Part shown: in pieces, positions 23,738-32,165 of the stretch | Layout: every line of letters starts with the position of its first letter | Position numbering within the stretch: position 1 is the stretch's first letter | Source of the DNA: an uncultured Clostridia bacterium | GTDB taxonomy: Bacteria > Bacillota > Clostridia > Christensenellales > CAG-314 | Assembly (NCBI GenBank): GCA_947625725.1 | Contig: CANQPI010000019.1 | Span: 1 to 34,874, forward strand | Reading direction: 5' to 3' | Length of the DNA: 34,874 bases | Program-made: the position numbers and the translations under genes | Notes under the pieces: generated by a model | Told to the model about the DNA's origin: nothing | Database searches by the model: none | The model's input: only the letters and a program-made list of their open reading frames with translations

Positions 23738-25057
23738 CTACAACTGTTGCGCCAATTGACAAACGTCGCCCGCGCCCAAAATAAGCAGTACGTCGTTGGG
23801 CGAGGCGTTGCCGCGTATCCAACACGCCGCCGAGTCGAAATCGGGCAAAAAGCAGGCGTTAAGACCGCATTTTACCGCAGTTTGCGCCAACAAAAAGGAA
23901 TTTACTCCCGCAATGGGCTTTTCTCTGGCGGAATAGACGGGCAGGTACGCCACTGCGTCCGCCGACTTGAAGCAGTCCACAAACCCCTGCCAAAAAGCGC
24001 GCGTGCGAGAAAACGTGTGCGGTTGAAACACGCACAACACGCGCCCCTTTGTCAAACTGCGCGCCGCCTCGACCGAACAGGCAAGTTCCGTGGGGTGATG
24101 CGCGTAGTCCACCACCGTCCGACACAACGCGCAGGGCGTTTCCGTCCAACGGCGATCCACCCCGTCAAAGGCGGCAAGTCCCGACAACATCTTGTCGCGC
24201 GGCAAACGAAGCATTTCGCCCAACGCCAACGCGGCTTGCGCGTTGTAAACATTGTGCGCGCCCACCACGTTGAGGGTTATGTTTGCCGTTTGTCCGTCGG
24301 CAAATGTCGCTTCGAAACTCGGTTTGCCTGCCGCAAGCCGAACGTTTTGTACGCCGACGGCTTTGTCAAAAATCGTTTTTTTGCGGCGAACGCACAAGTT
24401 TTTGAGAACATGGGGTAGCAAAACGCAACCGTCTGGATCTACATTGGCAAAAAATTGCGCAAACGCGCGACGAACGCTTTCTTCGTCCTTGTAACAATCT
24501 GGATGGTCGTGTTCGGCATTGAGGCACACGCAAAACGTCGGGTGCAAATTGAGAAAACTGCGATTGAATTCGCAAGCCTCCGCCACCACCGTTCCGTTGC
24601 CGTCGAAATAGTTGTTGCCGTGATACACTCCCCCGATAAACGCCGCGTGATCCACCGCCGCGCTTGTCAGAACCTGGTGTATCATTGCCGTAACGGTGGT
24701 TTTGCCGTGCGTGCCGCATACCGCGATACGTGTGTCAAAACTGTCGAAAACCGCTCCCAAAAGTTGCTCGCGCAACACCACGGGGATGTTGCGCGCGTTT
24801 GCTTGCTCGATTTCCACATTGTTCCGCGCCACGGCGGATGTTCGCACTACCAACTCGGCGTCGCCGACGTTTGCCCCGTCGTGTCCTATGCATATCGTTA
24901 CTCCCTGCTCGGCAAGCGACTTTGTACGGTCGTTGGGCGTTCGATCGCTGCCCGTGACCGTATAGCCGCGCGCAACGAGAAATTCCGCTAAACCGCTCAT
25001 GCCCACACCGCCAATGCCGACAAAATGCACACGACGCGGGATCTCCTCTATCTTCAT
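23738..25057 (-). CDS. murC: UDP-N-acetylmuramate--L-alanine ligase
   Basis: This Mur ligase (439 aa) starts with a dinucleotide-type loop GIGGVGMSGLA (14-24). It has the ATP-binding GTHGKTT (115-121), a central VVDYAHHPTEL segment and the C-terminal HTFSRT region typical of MurC. It adds L-Ala to UDP-MurNAc, the first peptide step of peptidoglycan synthesis, in the cytosol. The ribosome site before ATG 25057 is very weak. A TATAGT hexamer ends only a few bases upstream, so the mRNA may have almost no leader. It stands apart from any mur/fts cluster. Confidence 0.95.
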   Translation of the reverse strand: MKIEEIPRRVHFVGIGGVGMSGLAEFLVARGYTVTGSDRTPNDRTKSLAEQGVTICIGHDGANVGDAELVVRTSAVARNNVEIEQANARNIPVVLREQLLGAVFDSFDTRIAVCGTHGKTTVTAMIHQVLTSAAVDHAAFIGGVYHGNNYFDGNGTVVAEACEFNRSFLNLHPTFCVCLNAEHDHPDCYKDEESVRRAFAQFFANVDPDGCVLLPHVLKNLCVRRKKTIFDKAVGVQNVRLAAGKPSFEATFADGQTANITLNVVGAHNVYNAQAALALGEMLRLPRDKMLSGLAAFDGVDRRWTETPCALCRTVVDYAHHPTELACSVEAARSLTKGRVLCVFQPHTFSRTRAFWQGFVDCFKSADAVAYLPVYSAREKPIAGVNSFLLAQTAVKCGLNACFLPDFDSAACWIRGNASPNDVLLILGAGDVCQLAQQL

Positions 25058-25112
25058 ATTTTACTATATGAATTTTTTGCCGAATTGTGTGTTGCGCGCT
25101 TGCGTTACAAAC

Positions 25113-25142
25113 AAAAAAGCCGAAAAATTTTTTTCGACTTTT
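25113..25142 (-). terminator. Terminator of the small XRE regulator gene
   Basis: On the minus strand, AAAAGTCGAAAAA pairs with TTTTTCGGCTTTT and is followed by a T-run. The stem begins at the stop codon. Confidence 0.7.
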
Positions 25143-25378
25143 CACTCCAAATTTTCTCTGTCAAACAGCGAACTTGCAAAGAAATCTTTTATTTCCAAGC
25201 CCAAGCCGTCCATCATCTCATAGATAGCAACAAGATTTATCGACTTGGTTTTACCCGTTCTTATAAAATGAATCGTCGATTGCGCCACACCGCTCAGTGC
25301 AGACAATCTGTATTGAGTTACGTTTTGCTCTTTCATAATTTCTTCTAATCGTGCGGCAACCGCCTCATTAAAGTTCAT
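25142..25378 (-). CDS. XRE-family HTH regulator (78 aa)
   Basis: A single Cro/CI-type helix-turn-helix fills the protein: TQYRLSALSGVAQSTIHFIRTGK carries the recognition helix, followed by LVAIYEMMDGLGLEIKDFF. It would bind DNA as a dimer; no ligand or protease domain is present. GGAGG precedes ATG 25378. It has its own promoter and terminator. Similar small HTH proteins often control themselves or a neighbouring gene; here the neighbours are murC and the tandem-HTH gene. Confidence 0.88.
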   Translation of the reverse strand: MNFNEAVAARLEEIMKEQNVTQYRLSALSGVAQSTIHFIRTGKTKSINLVAIYEMMDGLGLEIKDFFASSLFDRENLE

Positions 25379-25403
25379 CTACTCATTCCTCCAAATTATC
25401 CCT

Positions 25404-25432
25404 ATTATATGTCTATGTAAAATTTCGCGCAA
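25404..25432 (-). promoter_or_regulatory. Promoter of the small XRE gene
   Basis: On the minus strand, TTGCGC (25427-25432) and TATAAT (25404-25409) are separated by 17 bases. Confidence 0.65.
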
Positions 25433-25483
25433 ATTTCAGGGCATTGCACTATTGCCTACGATCAAATCTTTTGTCGACGAATA

Positions 25484-25957
25484 TCACCTGTCGTCCGTTC
25501 TGCCTAACAGGTAGTCCACCGAAACGTCAAAGTACTCGGACAATTCCAACAAATAGTCCAATGACGGCAATGTTTTCGTTCGTATCCACTCATACACGGC
25601 GTTGGAAGCAAAAGACATGGAATGAGCCAAGGCGGAGTACTTTACACCCTTTTCCACCGTGAGTTGTTCAAGACGAACAAAGAAATTTGACGGTTCTCTT
25701 GCAGGTTCGAAGTAGCGTTCGTCGGTTTTGCCGAACATATACATAATCGGTACGTGCAAATAATCGGCTAATTTTACCAAAGATTTGATGCTTGGCACGC
25801 ATTGATACAGTGTCGCTCTGATAATAACTCCCGAACCTACTCCCGCAGCCTTGGCAAATTGAACTTTGGTCAAATCTTGTTCGTCGATTGCCTCTTTCAA
25901 AAATTTTTGAAAATAGGCAGAGGTGGCAAATTCCGTTGTTTCGGGTTTCTTAGACAT
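25484..25957 (-). CDS. Regulator with two tandem XRE-type HTH domains (157 aa)
   Basis: ATG 25957 follows GGAGAAATT; an upstream ATG lacks a ribosome site. Two helix-turn-helix units of about 60 residues follow each other. The first runs through FAKAAGVGSGVIIRATL and ends LHVPIMYMFGKTD. The second runs through LAHSMSFASNAVYEWIRTKTLPSLDYL and ends FDVSVDYLLGRTD. The matching ends show an internal duplication. One chain could therefore bind a two-part operator like a built-in dimer. It is divergent from the SLOG-protein gene and shares a control region of about 135 bp with it, so it may regulate that gene. Confidence 0.85.
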   Translation of the reverse strand: MSKKPETTEFATSAYFQKFLKEAIDEQDLTKVQFAKAAGVGSGVIIRATLYQCVPSIKSLVKLADYLHVPIMYMFGKTDERYFEPAREPSNFFVRLEQLTVEKGVKYSALAHSMSFASNAVYEWIRTKTLPSLDYLLELSEYFDVSVDYLLGRTDDR

Positions 25958-25996
25958 AATTTCTCCAAATTCAGTTTGTTTATTTTTGTCAGAATA

Positions 25997-26026
25997 TTGC
26001 AATTATGATAAAAATAATGGTATAAT
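25997..26026 (+). promoter_or_regulatory. Promoter of the SLOG-protein operon
   Basis: TTGCAA (25997-26002) and TATAAT (26021-26026) are separated by 18 bases, in the divergent region shared with the tandem-HTH gene. Confidence 0.7.
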
Positions 26027-26092
26027 ACATGTTGTTTTCTGCTTGTCATTATGTGACATTAAGACAAATCAAATTGCAAGGAGAACTTGTTT

Positions 26093-26524
26093 GTGGCGAT
26101 TGCGGCGGTTTTCGGACACAGAGATTACAACTACTACGGCTACCGCGACAAGTTGCGGGCTATCTTGGACGACTTGGTCAAAAATCACGGCGTGAGGGAG
26201 TTTTTTAACGGCGGTCGAGGAAACTTCGACATGTTGTGCGGCGTGTTGACGGACGAATTGAAAGACGACTATGCGATAACAAACACATTGATCCTGTCCT
26301 ACCCGCCGACGAAGAACTTTGTTTTGCCACAATGCTTTGACGGTTCGCTGTATCTGTTGGAAAACAAAGTGCCCGTCAAATTTGCGATTTGGCATACAAA
26401 CAGAAAAATGGTCGAGTTGGCGGACTTTGTTGTATCGGGAACGTACTTCAAGTTCGGCGGCGCGTGGGAAGCCTGCGAGTATGCAAGGCGGCTCCAAAAG
26501 AAAATTATTCGGTTATTTGACTGA
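26093..26524 (+). CDS. SLOG-superfamily (DUF1273/YpsA-like) nucleotide-binding protein
   Basis: The protein opens with AAVFGHRDY and has FFNGGRGNFD near residue 40, the glycine-rich loop of SLOG/LOG-type Rossmann folds. A second half follows that is typical of a widespread Firmicutes family: VKFAIWHTNRKMVELADFVVSG...FGGAWEACEYARR. SLOG proteins bind or cleave nucleotide-derived ligands and occur in defence or signalling systems. No partner effector is obvious here. GTG 26093 is chosen for its nine-base spacing from AAGGAG; TTG 26087 is possible. It is followed by a small gene 20 bases downstream and is divergent from the tandem-HTH regulator. Confidence 0.75.
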   Translation: MAIAAVFGHRDYNYYGYRDKLRAILDDLVKNHGVREFFNGGRGNFDMLCGVLTDELKDDYAITNTLILSYPPTKNFVLPQCFDGSLYLLENKVPVKFAIWHTNRKMVELADFVVSGTYFKFGGAWEACEYARRLQKKIIRLFD

Positions 26525-26544
26525 AATTGACATGAGGTGATCGT

Positions 26545-26751
26545 ATGAAAAAAGAAAGAAACAGACTTAGATTGTTGAAAAAACAATTGAACAACAGCAC
26601 TTGCGCAAGGGTGGCGTACTCCTTTTTGATAATGGAGTTGGTAAAACACGTAGAACATCCCGAAGAAATTTTCAGACAATTCACTGCCAAACAAAATGCT
26701 TTTGGGCGGCATATACAACGTCTTGCCGAATTGCTCGATATAAAATTGTAA
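26545..26751 (+). CDS. Small basic helical protein of unknown function (68 aa)
   Basis: ATG 26545 has GAGGTG upstream, 20 bases after the SLOG gene, so the two are probably cotranscribed. The sequence is basic at the N-terminus (KKERNRLRLLKK) and helical throughout, with one cysteine and no membrane segment. It may assist the SLOG protein or be a small nucleic-acid binder. No homology was recognised. Confidence 0.65.
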   Translation: MKKERNRLRLLKKQLNNSTCARVAYSFLIMELVKHVEHPEEIFRQFTAKQNAFGRHIQRLAELLDIKL

Positions 26752-26783
26752 AAAAGTTGCGCCCTGCGTACTGTGCAAAACAC

Positions 26784-26812
26784 TTGACTAATCGGGCGCG
26801 GCATAGTACAAT
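26784..26812 (+). promoter_or_regulatory. rpmE promoter
   Basis: TTGACT (26784-26789) and TACAAT (26807-26812) are separated by 17 bases. Confidence 0.85.
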
Positions 26813-26844
26813 AGTAGGGCAAAATATTTTGAGAGGTGCGAACA

Positions 26845-27051
26845 ATGAAACAAGGTATACATCCGAATTATCATCAAGCGACTGTTGTATGTGCTTGCGG
26901 CGCAACTTTCCAAACCGGTACTACCAAGGATACGGACATCATCAAGGTAGAAATTTGCAACAAATGCCATCCCTACTTTACGGGTAAGCAAAAGTTGGTT
27001 GACGCCGGCGGAAGAGTGGACAAGTTCAAGAAAAAATACGGTCTGGACTAA
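26845..27051 (+). CDS. rpmE: 50S ribosomal protein L31 (zinc form)
   Basis: This 68-aa protein starts [10 protein letters not shown] and has the zinc ligands CAC and CNKC around residues 16-18 and 37-40, followed by HPYFTGKQK, as in C+ type L31. It binds at the 50S-30S bridge and can act as a zinc store. GAGAGGTG precedes ATG 26845. It is a single gene with its own promoter and terminator. Codons from the His at about residue 10 to about residue 55 are repeated almost exactly 272 bp downstream. Confidence 0.96.
   Translation: MKQGIHPNYHQATVVCACGATFQTGTTKDTDIIKVEICNKCHPYFTGKQKLVDAGGRVDKFKKKYGLD
26871..27007 (+). repeat. Source copy of a 137-bp direct repeat (inside rpmE)
   Basis: This stretch is identical to 27143-27279 except for one base (A at 26964, G at 27236). 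The repeat unit covers the core of the L31 coding sequence. Confidence 0.95.
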
Positions 27052-27060
27052 TGGTAACGA

Positions 27061-27092
27061 ACGGAAGCATGTTCTGCTTCCGTTTTCTTTTT
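27061..27092 (+). terminator. rpmE terminator
   Basis: ACGGAAGCA (27061-27069) pairs perfectly with TGCTTCCGT (27075-27083) and is followed by a T-rich run. Confidence 0.9.
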
Positions 27093-27142
27093 GTCTTGCA
27101 CTTTGCGCGCTGCAACAAAAAAACTTGCTCGCTTGCTGTGGG

Positions 27143-27279
27143 TCATCAAGCGACTGTTGTATGTGCTTGCGGCGCAACTTTCCAAACCGGTACTACCAAG
27201 GATACGGACATCATCAAGGTAGAAATTTGCAACAAGTGCCATCCCTACTTTACGGGTAAGCAAAAGTTGGTTGACGCCG
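27143..27279 (+). pseudogene. Partial rpmE copy lacking both ends
   Basis: The copy carries the L31 core from the conserved HQATVV segment through GKQKLVDA, including all zinc cysteines. It has neither the first ten codons nor the basic C-terminus. No ribosome site precedes it in frame. The reading frame does run on from an upstream ATG (27051) through the terminator to a stop near 27383, but that product would be artificial. The one silent base difference shows the copy is very recent or is kept identical by gene conversion. It ends 24 bp before the promoter of the ABC transporter genes. Confidence 0.8.
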
Positions 27280-27303
27280 ACTTTTTATTTTTACGTCAAG
27301 TTC

Positions 27304-27332
27304 TTGCAAAACAGGCGGCGTTGATGTATAAT
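27304..27332 (+). promoter_or_regulatory. Promoter of the ABC transporter operon
   Basis: TTGCAA (27304-27309) and TATAAT (27327-27332) are separated by 17 bases. Confidence 0.8.
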
Positions 27333-27367
27333 TTTGTCAACAAACAAATTTTTTTCGGAGGTAAATC

Positions 27368-28282
27368 ATGGCGGACGCTGTAATTACTACCGACAAACTG
27401 ACCAAAGTGTACGGCAAAGTCAAGGTAGTAGACGAAGTCAGCATAACCGTGGAACGCGGCTCGATAGCGGGGCTTGTGGGCAAAAACGGCGCGGGCAAAA
27501 CTACGCTAATCAGATTGTTGACGGGTTTGACAAAGCCCAGCGGAGGAAGTTTTGAGTTGGTGGGCGGCAAATCGCGCAACAGCACTACCGTCGCCGCCAT
27601 TGTCGAACGCCCGTCCTTGTACAACAACCTGACGGGCATAAACAACTTGATAGCGCAATGCAAACTGTTGGGCTTGGAACAAAACAAGCAGTATCTCGAA
27701 CAAACTCTCGACGTTGTGGGATTGGCGCCCAACTCGCCCTTGTATGTCAAAAATTATTCTCTCGGCATGCGCCAACGCTTGGCGATAGCAATGGCTCTCG
27801 TGGGCAAACCGCAACTGCTGCTGCTGGACGAACCCACCAATGGTCTTGACCCCGAGGGCATACGGCAAATACGCGAAACGATCGTTCGGCTCAACCGCGA
27901 ACAGGGCGTAACGGTGTTGATTTCCAGCCATATTCTTTCCGAATTGAGCAAATTTGCAACGGAGTTCTTTTTGATGGACAACGGCAGGATCATTCGCCAC
28001 GTCAAGGCGGAAGAACTTGACGAGGCGCCCCACAAATTGAGATTGACCGTGGACAAAACGGGCGTGGCAAAGGACGCGCTGTCCAAATTCGGGCGGGCGG
28101 AAATTATCGGAGTTACGCAAGTGGAACTGTATGCCGAAGTCGCGCCCACCGAGGTGTTGTTGACGTTGGCAAACGCGGGCGTAAACGTAACGAGCATTGT
28201 TCAGACAAGCGACTCCTTGGAGGACTACTACATCAGGTCGTTGCACGAGTCCGACTCGCCCGCTAACGGAGGTGTGCTGTGA
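27368..28282 (+). CDS. ABC transporter ATP-binding protein (ABC-2 / BcrA-like)
   Basis: This is a complete 304-aa ATPase with Walker [10 protein letters not shown] (38-46), signature SLGMRQR (131-137, the usual variant in this subfamily) and Walker B LLLLDEP (150-156). About 90 further residues at the C-terminus are typical of bacitracin/lantibiotic-type and sodium/drug exporters. It powers the membrane protein encoded by the next gene, with which it overlaps by four bases. GGAGG precedes ATG 27368. The substrate is unknown; antimicrobial peptide self-protection is one common role for this type. Confidence 0.93.
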   Translation: MADAVITTDKLTKVYGKVKVVDEVSITVERGSIAGLVGKNGAGKTTLIRLLTGLTKPSGGSFELVGGKSRNSTTVAAIVERPSLYNNLTGINNLIAQCKLLGLEQNKQYLEQTLDVVGLAPNSPLYVKNYSLGMRQRLAIAMALVGKPQLLLLDEPTNGLDPEGIRQIRETIVRLNREQGVTVLISSHILSELSKFATEFFLMDNGRIIRHVKAEELDEAPHKLRLTVDKTGVAKDALSKFGRAEIIGVTQVELYAEVAPTEVLLTLANAGVNVTSIVQTSDSLEDYYIRSLHESDSPANGGVL

Positions 28283-29112
28283 ACAATATCTTGTCTTTGG
28301 AATTTTTCCGTTTGAAACGCAGCAAATTGTTTTGGGCGTTGTTCGGCGTGTGCGCGGGATTGCCCCTTGTGTCAATGCTCCTGACTGCGGTGTTGGTGTT
28401 TCTTTCCTCCCTGTTGATAGAAGAATCTCTGGCATGGGGCGACATTTGGTTGGCTTTGCGGCAATCGAACATGACGGGTTCGCTGTTGTCCTCTTTGCCC
28501 GGCGTAACGGGCGACTGCGCGATATTTGCGTTGATTTGCTCCTCCATTTTTGTCAGCGGAGAGTTTAAGTACGGCACATACCGCAATATGTTGCTTGCAA
28601 ATCGCAGCAGATTGGAAATTTACTTTTCCTACCTGATAATGGCGGTGACTATCGGCGCAAGTTACATGACGGCAAGTTTTGTAACGTCGCTTTTGTTCGG
28701 CGGCGCGATATTCGGCTTCGGCACGGTTTCGGCGTTGACGGCGTTTACCGAAGTGATTACGTCCTTTACAATGGGGCTGATTTCCGTTTTGTTTGTTCAA
28801 TCGATGATGTGCATGTTCCTGTTTGTCACGCGCAAACTGTCGGTGGGATTGACCTGCCCGTTGCTAATTTGCATATTGTTGCCAAGCGTCATAATGACGA
28901 TCGTCCAAGTGGTAACAATGTTGCTCACTCTCGGCGGCAACGTGGTCGAAGCGGATCTGAGTTGGATACCCATTTACAACTCAACGCTGTTGGATCTGTC
29001 GGGCAGAGTGGACGGCGAAATGATAGGAAAAATACTTTTGTACGAGTTGCCGCTGACCGCATTTTTTGTGGGAATGGGTTGGGTAGGATTCCGCAAAGCG
29101 GACTTGAAGTAA
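28279..29112 (+). CDS. ABC-2 type transporter permease
   Basis: GTG 28279 overlaps the ATPase stop (GTGA). The 277-aa protein has about six membrane helices. It begins with [13 protein letters not shown], the amphipathic start seen in ABC-2 exporters, with a long first extracytoplasmic loop containing [19 protein letters not shown] near residue 95. It should form the export channel as a dimer with the BcrA-like ATPase. There is no sensor kinase or regulator next to it. Two terminators follow. Confidence 0.88.
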   Translation: MNNILSLEFFRLKRSKLFWALFGVCAGLPLVSMLLTAVLVFLSSLLIEESLAWGDIWLALRQSNMTGSLLSSLPGVTGDCAIFALICSSIFVSGEFKYGTYRNMLLANRSRLEIYFSYLIMAVTIGASYMTASFVTSLLFGGAIFGFGTVSALTAFTEVITSFTMGLISVLFVQSMMCMFLFVTRKLSVGLTCPLLICILLPSVIMTIVQVVTMLLTLGGNVVEADLSWIPIYNSTLLDLSGRVDGEMIGKILLYELPLTAFFVGMGWVGFRKADLK

Positions 29113-29186
29113 CTTCCGCACGATTGCAAAACGCCCTTCCGCCGCGTCAACGAGGGAAATGGCCTATCTCAAAAATGTTTACAAAA

Positions 29187-29220
29187 ACAGCCTGCTTGTC
29201 ACAAGCGGGCTGTTGTTTTG
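29187..29220 (+). terminator. Terminator after the ABC permease gene
   Basis: ACAGCCTGCTTG (29187-29198) pairs with CAAGCGGGCTGT (29202-29213), followed by GTTTTG. Confidence 0.75.
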
Positions 29221-29283
29221 TTGCCGAGCCGTCCGCGCCGCCGACAAAGCGACGAGGCAAAACGCACCGTTGCGAGCGCAAAA

Positions 29284-29314
29284 AAACCGACTTTGCGACA
29301 AAGTCGGTTTTTGC
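29284..29314. terminator. Bidirectional terminator ending the SPFH operon
   Basis: AAACCGACTTTG (29284-29295) pairs over 12 bp with CAAAGTCGGTTT (29299-29310). T-runs occur on both strands, which stops the minus-strand operon just after its last gene. Confidence 0.88.
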
Positions 29315-29321
29315 GTAAAAA

Positions 29322-29630
29322 TTACTTTTGAGGGGGTTCGAGCGCCCAATCGGGGAAGCACTTGGCAAATCCCGAAAGTTCCTGAGTGAGATCCTCTCTC
29401 TTTTCTTCCACGGCAAATTCGCCCAGGTCGATAGTTCCCTCGTCCTCTATTCCGAACTCTCCGAGGTCCTCCGTGCCGAAATCGCCGAGATCTTCTTCGG
29501 TGGTGGCGGCGTTGGTGGTAGTTTCGTCAAAGCCTTCGGTAAGGTCGTCGGACTCAAATGTTTGTTCTTGCGAATCTAACGTTTCGTCCTGCACACCGTC
29601 AAGTTCCATATCCAATGTTTCTTCCGACAT
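29322..29630 (-). CDS. Highly acidic small protein, last gene of the SPFH operon (102 aa)
   Basis: ATG 29630 lies one base after the stop of the coiled-coil gene and eight bases after a GGAGGG. About a third of the residues are Asp or Glu, with very few basic ones. The middle contains three related units (LGDFGTED, LGEFGIED, LGEFAVEE), and the C-terminus ends in FPDWALEPPQK. Most of it is likely disordered. Repeats plus a distinct tail suggest a linker or bait that docks onto basic partners of the same operon, such as the zinc-ribbon proteins. No family was recognised. Confidence 0.7.
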   Translation of the reverse strand: MSEETLDMELDGVQDETLDSQEQTFESDDLTEGFDETTTNAATTEEDLGDFGTEDLGEFGIEDEGTIDLGEFAVEEKREDLTQELSGFAKCFPDWALEPPQK

Positions 29631-29631
29631 A

Positions 29632-31323
29632 TTATTCACCCTCCGTCAATAAGATTTGTTCGCAACTCTCTGCGGCGTTGAAGTTTGCCACAATGTCGTT
29701 AAGCGTGATTCTTTGCGTAATAGCGTTGTTGAGCATTGCGCCGCCTCTGTCTGCCATCATATCGTGAGTTTGGTTGATCTTGGCGCGTTTTTTCTTGTAC
29801 TTACTCATTGTTATCAAGCCGACGATCAAGCCGACAAGCAGCAAGACGATACCGAGGACAAGCAGAACCGCTCCGACCAGTCCTTCGTTGCCGGTCAAAA
29901 TTCCTCCGACAACTGCCAAAATGAGTCCCACCGCCGCCAAACAGAACATTACAATGAACGTTGTGGGTTTGACATTGGCAAGGGCGTTTTTGCGACGGGT
30001 TTCGATCTCTGTGTTGTAGGAAGAAACCAATTCCTGACGGTTGGAGCCGTCGGTCGTTTTGCCCTCCCAATCGTTTACGCGCAGAGTGATCTCCTCGGGG
30101 TAAGCGGAGGCTTTTTCCTCTACGTACTCTTTGAAAGCGGTCTTGATGTGACCTTGCATAAAGCGAATTGCCGTTTTCTTTGCGGAAACGTTGGAATCGC
30201 CGCCGCTAGTGATGGCTTCGTTGAGGCGTCCCGCAAGGTCTACCTTGCTGTCAACTCTCATAGCCTTGCGCCTTTCTTGACGCGCTCTCGCCCATTTCTC
30301 GTCGCCGTTGGAGTTCTTGATGTCGGTAAGGAATTCTTCTTCCTCGCGCAAAGGAGCCTCGTCGGTGTCGTAGTTTGTTACCAACTTGATCAACTCGTTG
30401 TCGATTGCGGTAACAAGGCTTTGACGGTCCACCTCGGTGGACAAAATTTTTGCAAATTCCTGCGCGATAAGCGGCGCGGATTCTATACGTTGAGCGTATT
30501 CGCTCATTGCAGTGAACTCGGGGCAGCAAAGCGCAAGGTCGGGATAAACTTTCTTTTCGTCCTTGTCGTACGTGCTTGCCCAAAGGTTCTTCCAATAATC
30601 CACTTGTTCCTCTGCGAAGTTGGGATTGTCGCGCTGCAATTGCGCAATCCAATGCTGAATATACTCTTCGCAACGGTTTTGATCGTCAATGCCGAACACG
30701 CCGTTGGTGTAAGCGTCTATGTAAGCGATAATGCTTTCTTTCATGTTGTCCGCCTTTTGCATTGCAAAATAGCGCGACAACCACATAAAGCACGCGTCTT
30801 TCTTGCCCGCGCGACGGCAAATGAGAGCAAAGGTAAGGCTGGTCTTTTCGTCGTCACGGCGAATAGCCTCATCCAACGCGCGATAAGCAAGAGATTTGTT
30901 GTTGGCTATCCAGGCGGACAAGGCCACGACTACGGGCGCCAACCAATAGCGCGGCGCGCTGAGCATCAACTCCTGCGAAACGTTGTTGATGACCGTTTCC
31001 TGCACGAGGTGCGAGTCGGTAGCCTCCAAAATACCCATCATAGTGTTGCGTACCGCCTTGTAGTTGCCGAAGTTCCTTTCCAACTCCTGACGCACGCGGA
31101 CAATCTCCGTCAAAGCGCGTTGCAACGCCGCTTGACGTCTGTTTTCTTCGATCATCTGAACGAAGTCACGTTTGAGTTGTTCCATGTCGCCGCGTAGCGA
31201 CCTAACGGCGGGAACTACTTCGCCGTACAGTGCCTGAACGCGGGAATTAACCGCGTCCACATTTCTATCGACCCGTGCTATCTCCCGAATAATCGGGGAA
31301 AGGTCGATATATCCATCTGCCAT
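29632..31323 (-). CDS. Coiled-coil protein with C-terminal membrane hairpin (563 aa)
   Basis: GGAGGAAGT precedes ATG 31323. Residues 1-100 form a likely coiled coil (RVQALYGEVVPAVRSLRGD, then QALQRAL-like heptads). A long helical, TPR- or HEAT-like middle follows, rich in charged residues (about 110-440). Two transmembrane helices (about 454-477 and 481-505) then follow, with a short basic tail. The bulk would face the cytoplasm. It has the position of YdjH-type large subunits beside zinc-ribbon and SPFH proteins, but no sequence family is clear. It probably forms a membrane scaffold with the other operon products. Confidence 0.75.
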   Translation of the reverse strand: MADGYIDLSPIIREIARVDRNVDAVNSRVQALYGEVVPAVRSLRGDMEQLKRDFVQMIEENRRQAALQRALTEIVRVRQELERNFGNYKAVRNTMMGILEATDSHLVQETVINNVSQELMLSAPRYWLAPVVVALSAWIANNKSLAYRALDEAIRRDDEKTSLTFALICRRAGKKDACFMWLSRYFAMQKADNMKESIIAYIDAYTNGVFGIDDQNRCEEYIQHWIAQLQRDNPNFAEEQVDYWKNLWASTYDKDEKKVYPDLALCCPEFTAMSEYAQRIESAPLIAQEFAKILSTEVDRQSLVTAIDNELIKLVTNYDTDEAPLREEEEFLTDIKNSNGDEKWARARQERRKAMRVDSKVDLAGRLNEAITSGGDSNVSAKKTAIRFMQGHIKTAFKEYVEEKASAYPEEITLRVNDWEGKTTDGSNRQELVSSYNTEIETRRKNALANVKPTTFIVMFCLAAVGLILAVVGGILTGNEGLVGAVLLVLGIVLLLVGLIVGLITMSKYKKKRAKINQTHDMMADRGGAMLNNAITQRITLNDIVANFNAAESCEQILLTEGE

Positions 31324-31342
31324 AAGTTACTTCCTCCTTTTT

Positions 31343-32140
31343 TTAATTTAATTTTTTTTGATAATTCAACAGTTTACTTTGGTAAACATGATAGAATTTT
31401 GTTTTGAGTTCCTCGTTGTTCATGGACGAAATTATCCCTCCCAACGGCAACATATAGTTTTCGTAAAAAAGACGCGTCTTGGTGCGCAAAAAGAATTCGT
31501 CGTGAAGAATGGGCGAGGCGGGGTTTTTGTCTATCGCCTGCAACAGCGCGTAGCACGTTTTGGGAATTGTGCAACGGGCGGCAAGTTGCTTGTACAACTC
31601 TGCCAATTCCGACGTGAAAAACGCGATCGAACCGCGTTTTGCGATAAGAAACGGACAAAAGTCGTCCACAAAGCCGACTATCGATTGCGCGTTGTTCATC
31701 TGGCTGCAAACCAAACGGAGAATTTGCACTTCGAAATTTTCCACACCGCGACGGGTAAGTTTGAACATGTCCAGCAACATTGCCATCTCGCCCTCGTCCA
31801 AAGCAAGATCCGCTACTTGGTCGAAGAACCTTGGCAACGCCGCGTCGGTATGCTTGACCGACGCATAGGTATCGTAGTAAGCCTCGGCATACAAGGCGGG
31901 CGCGTTGTCGATAGATATTGCCAAAACCCCGTCGGCGTGTTTTTTTGCCGTGGCAAAATCGCCGTTTTGAAAATTCTTGTAGCAAAGAGCAAGTTCGTTT
32001 TGTACCGTTTCGTCGCTGTTGAACCTGCCGCGCGGTTGCAAAACTTCGGTGCCGCAAAATTCACAAATGCCTTTGCGCGTTTGAGCGTCTATTTTTACGT
32101 TGTCGCCACAGTTGGGACATTTGATGACTATTCCGTCCAT
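31343..32140 (-). CDS. TFIIB-type zinc-ribbon protein with helical repeat domain (265 aa)
   Basis: An N-terminal zinc ribbon (C8, C11, C26, C29: CPNC...CEFC) is of the TFIIB/YdjG kind. About 220 helical residues follow, beginning with a TPR-like pair (ELALCYKNFQNGDFATAKKHADGVL...NAPALYAEAYYDTY). Unlike B. subtilis YdjG no membrane helix is seen. Such ribbons next to SPFH proteins are known in the YdjGHI type of envelope module, where they probably mediate protein contacts and do not bind DNA. GAGAGG precedes the ATG. Confidence 0.8.
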   Translation of the reverse strand: MDGIVIKCPNCGDNVKIDAQTRKGICEFCGTEVLQPRGRFNSDETVQNELALCYKNFQNGDFATAKKHADGVLAISIDNAPALYAEAYYDTYASVKHTDAALPRFFDQVADLALDEGEMAMLLDMFKLTRRGVENFEVQILRLVCSQMNNAQSIVGFVDDFCPFLIAKRGSIAFFTSELAELYKQLAARCTIPKTCYALLQAIDKNPASPILHDEFFLRTKTRLFYENYMLPLGGIISSMNNEELKTKFYHVYQSKLLNYQKKLN

Positions 32141-32165
32141 GCAATATACCTCTCAAACAGAAAAC

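Noticed and set aside
27051..27383. Second functional L31-like protein of 110 codons
   Set aside because: It would start inside the rpmE stop/terminator region without a ribosome site and run into the ABC promoter and start, so it is not a plausible gene.
29656..31197. Plus-strand open frame of 513 codons opposite the coiled-coil gene
   Set aside because: Shadow of the minus-strand gene. No ribosome site or recognisable domain, and operon context supports the minus strand.
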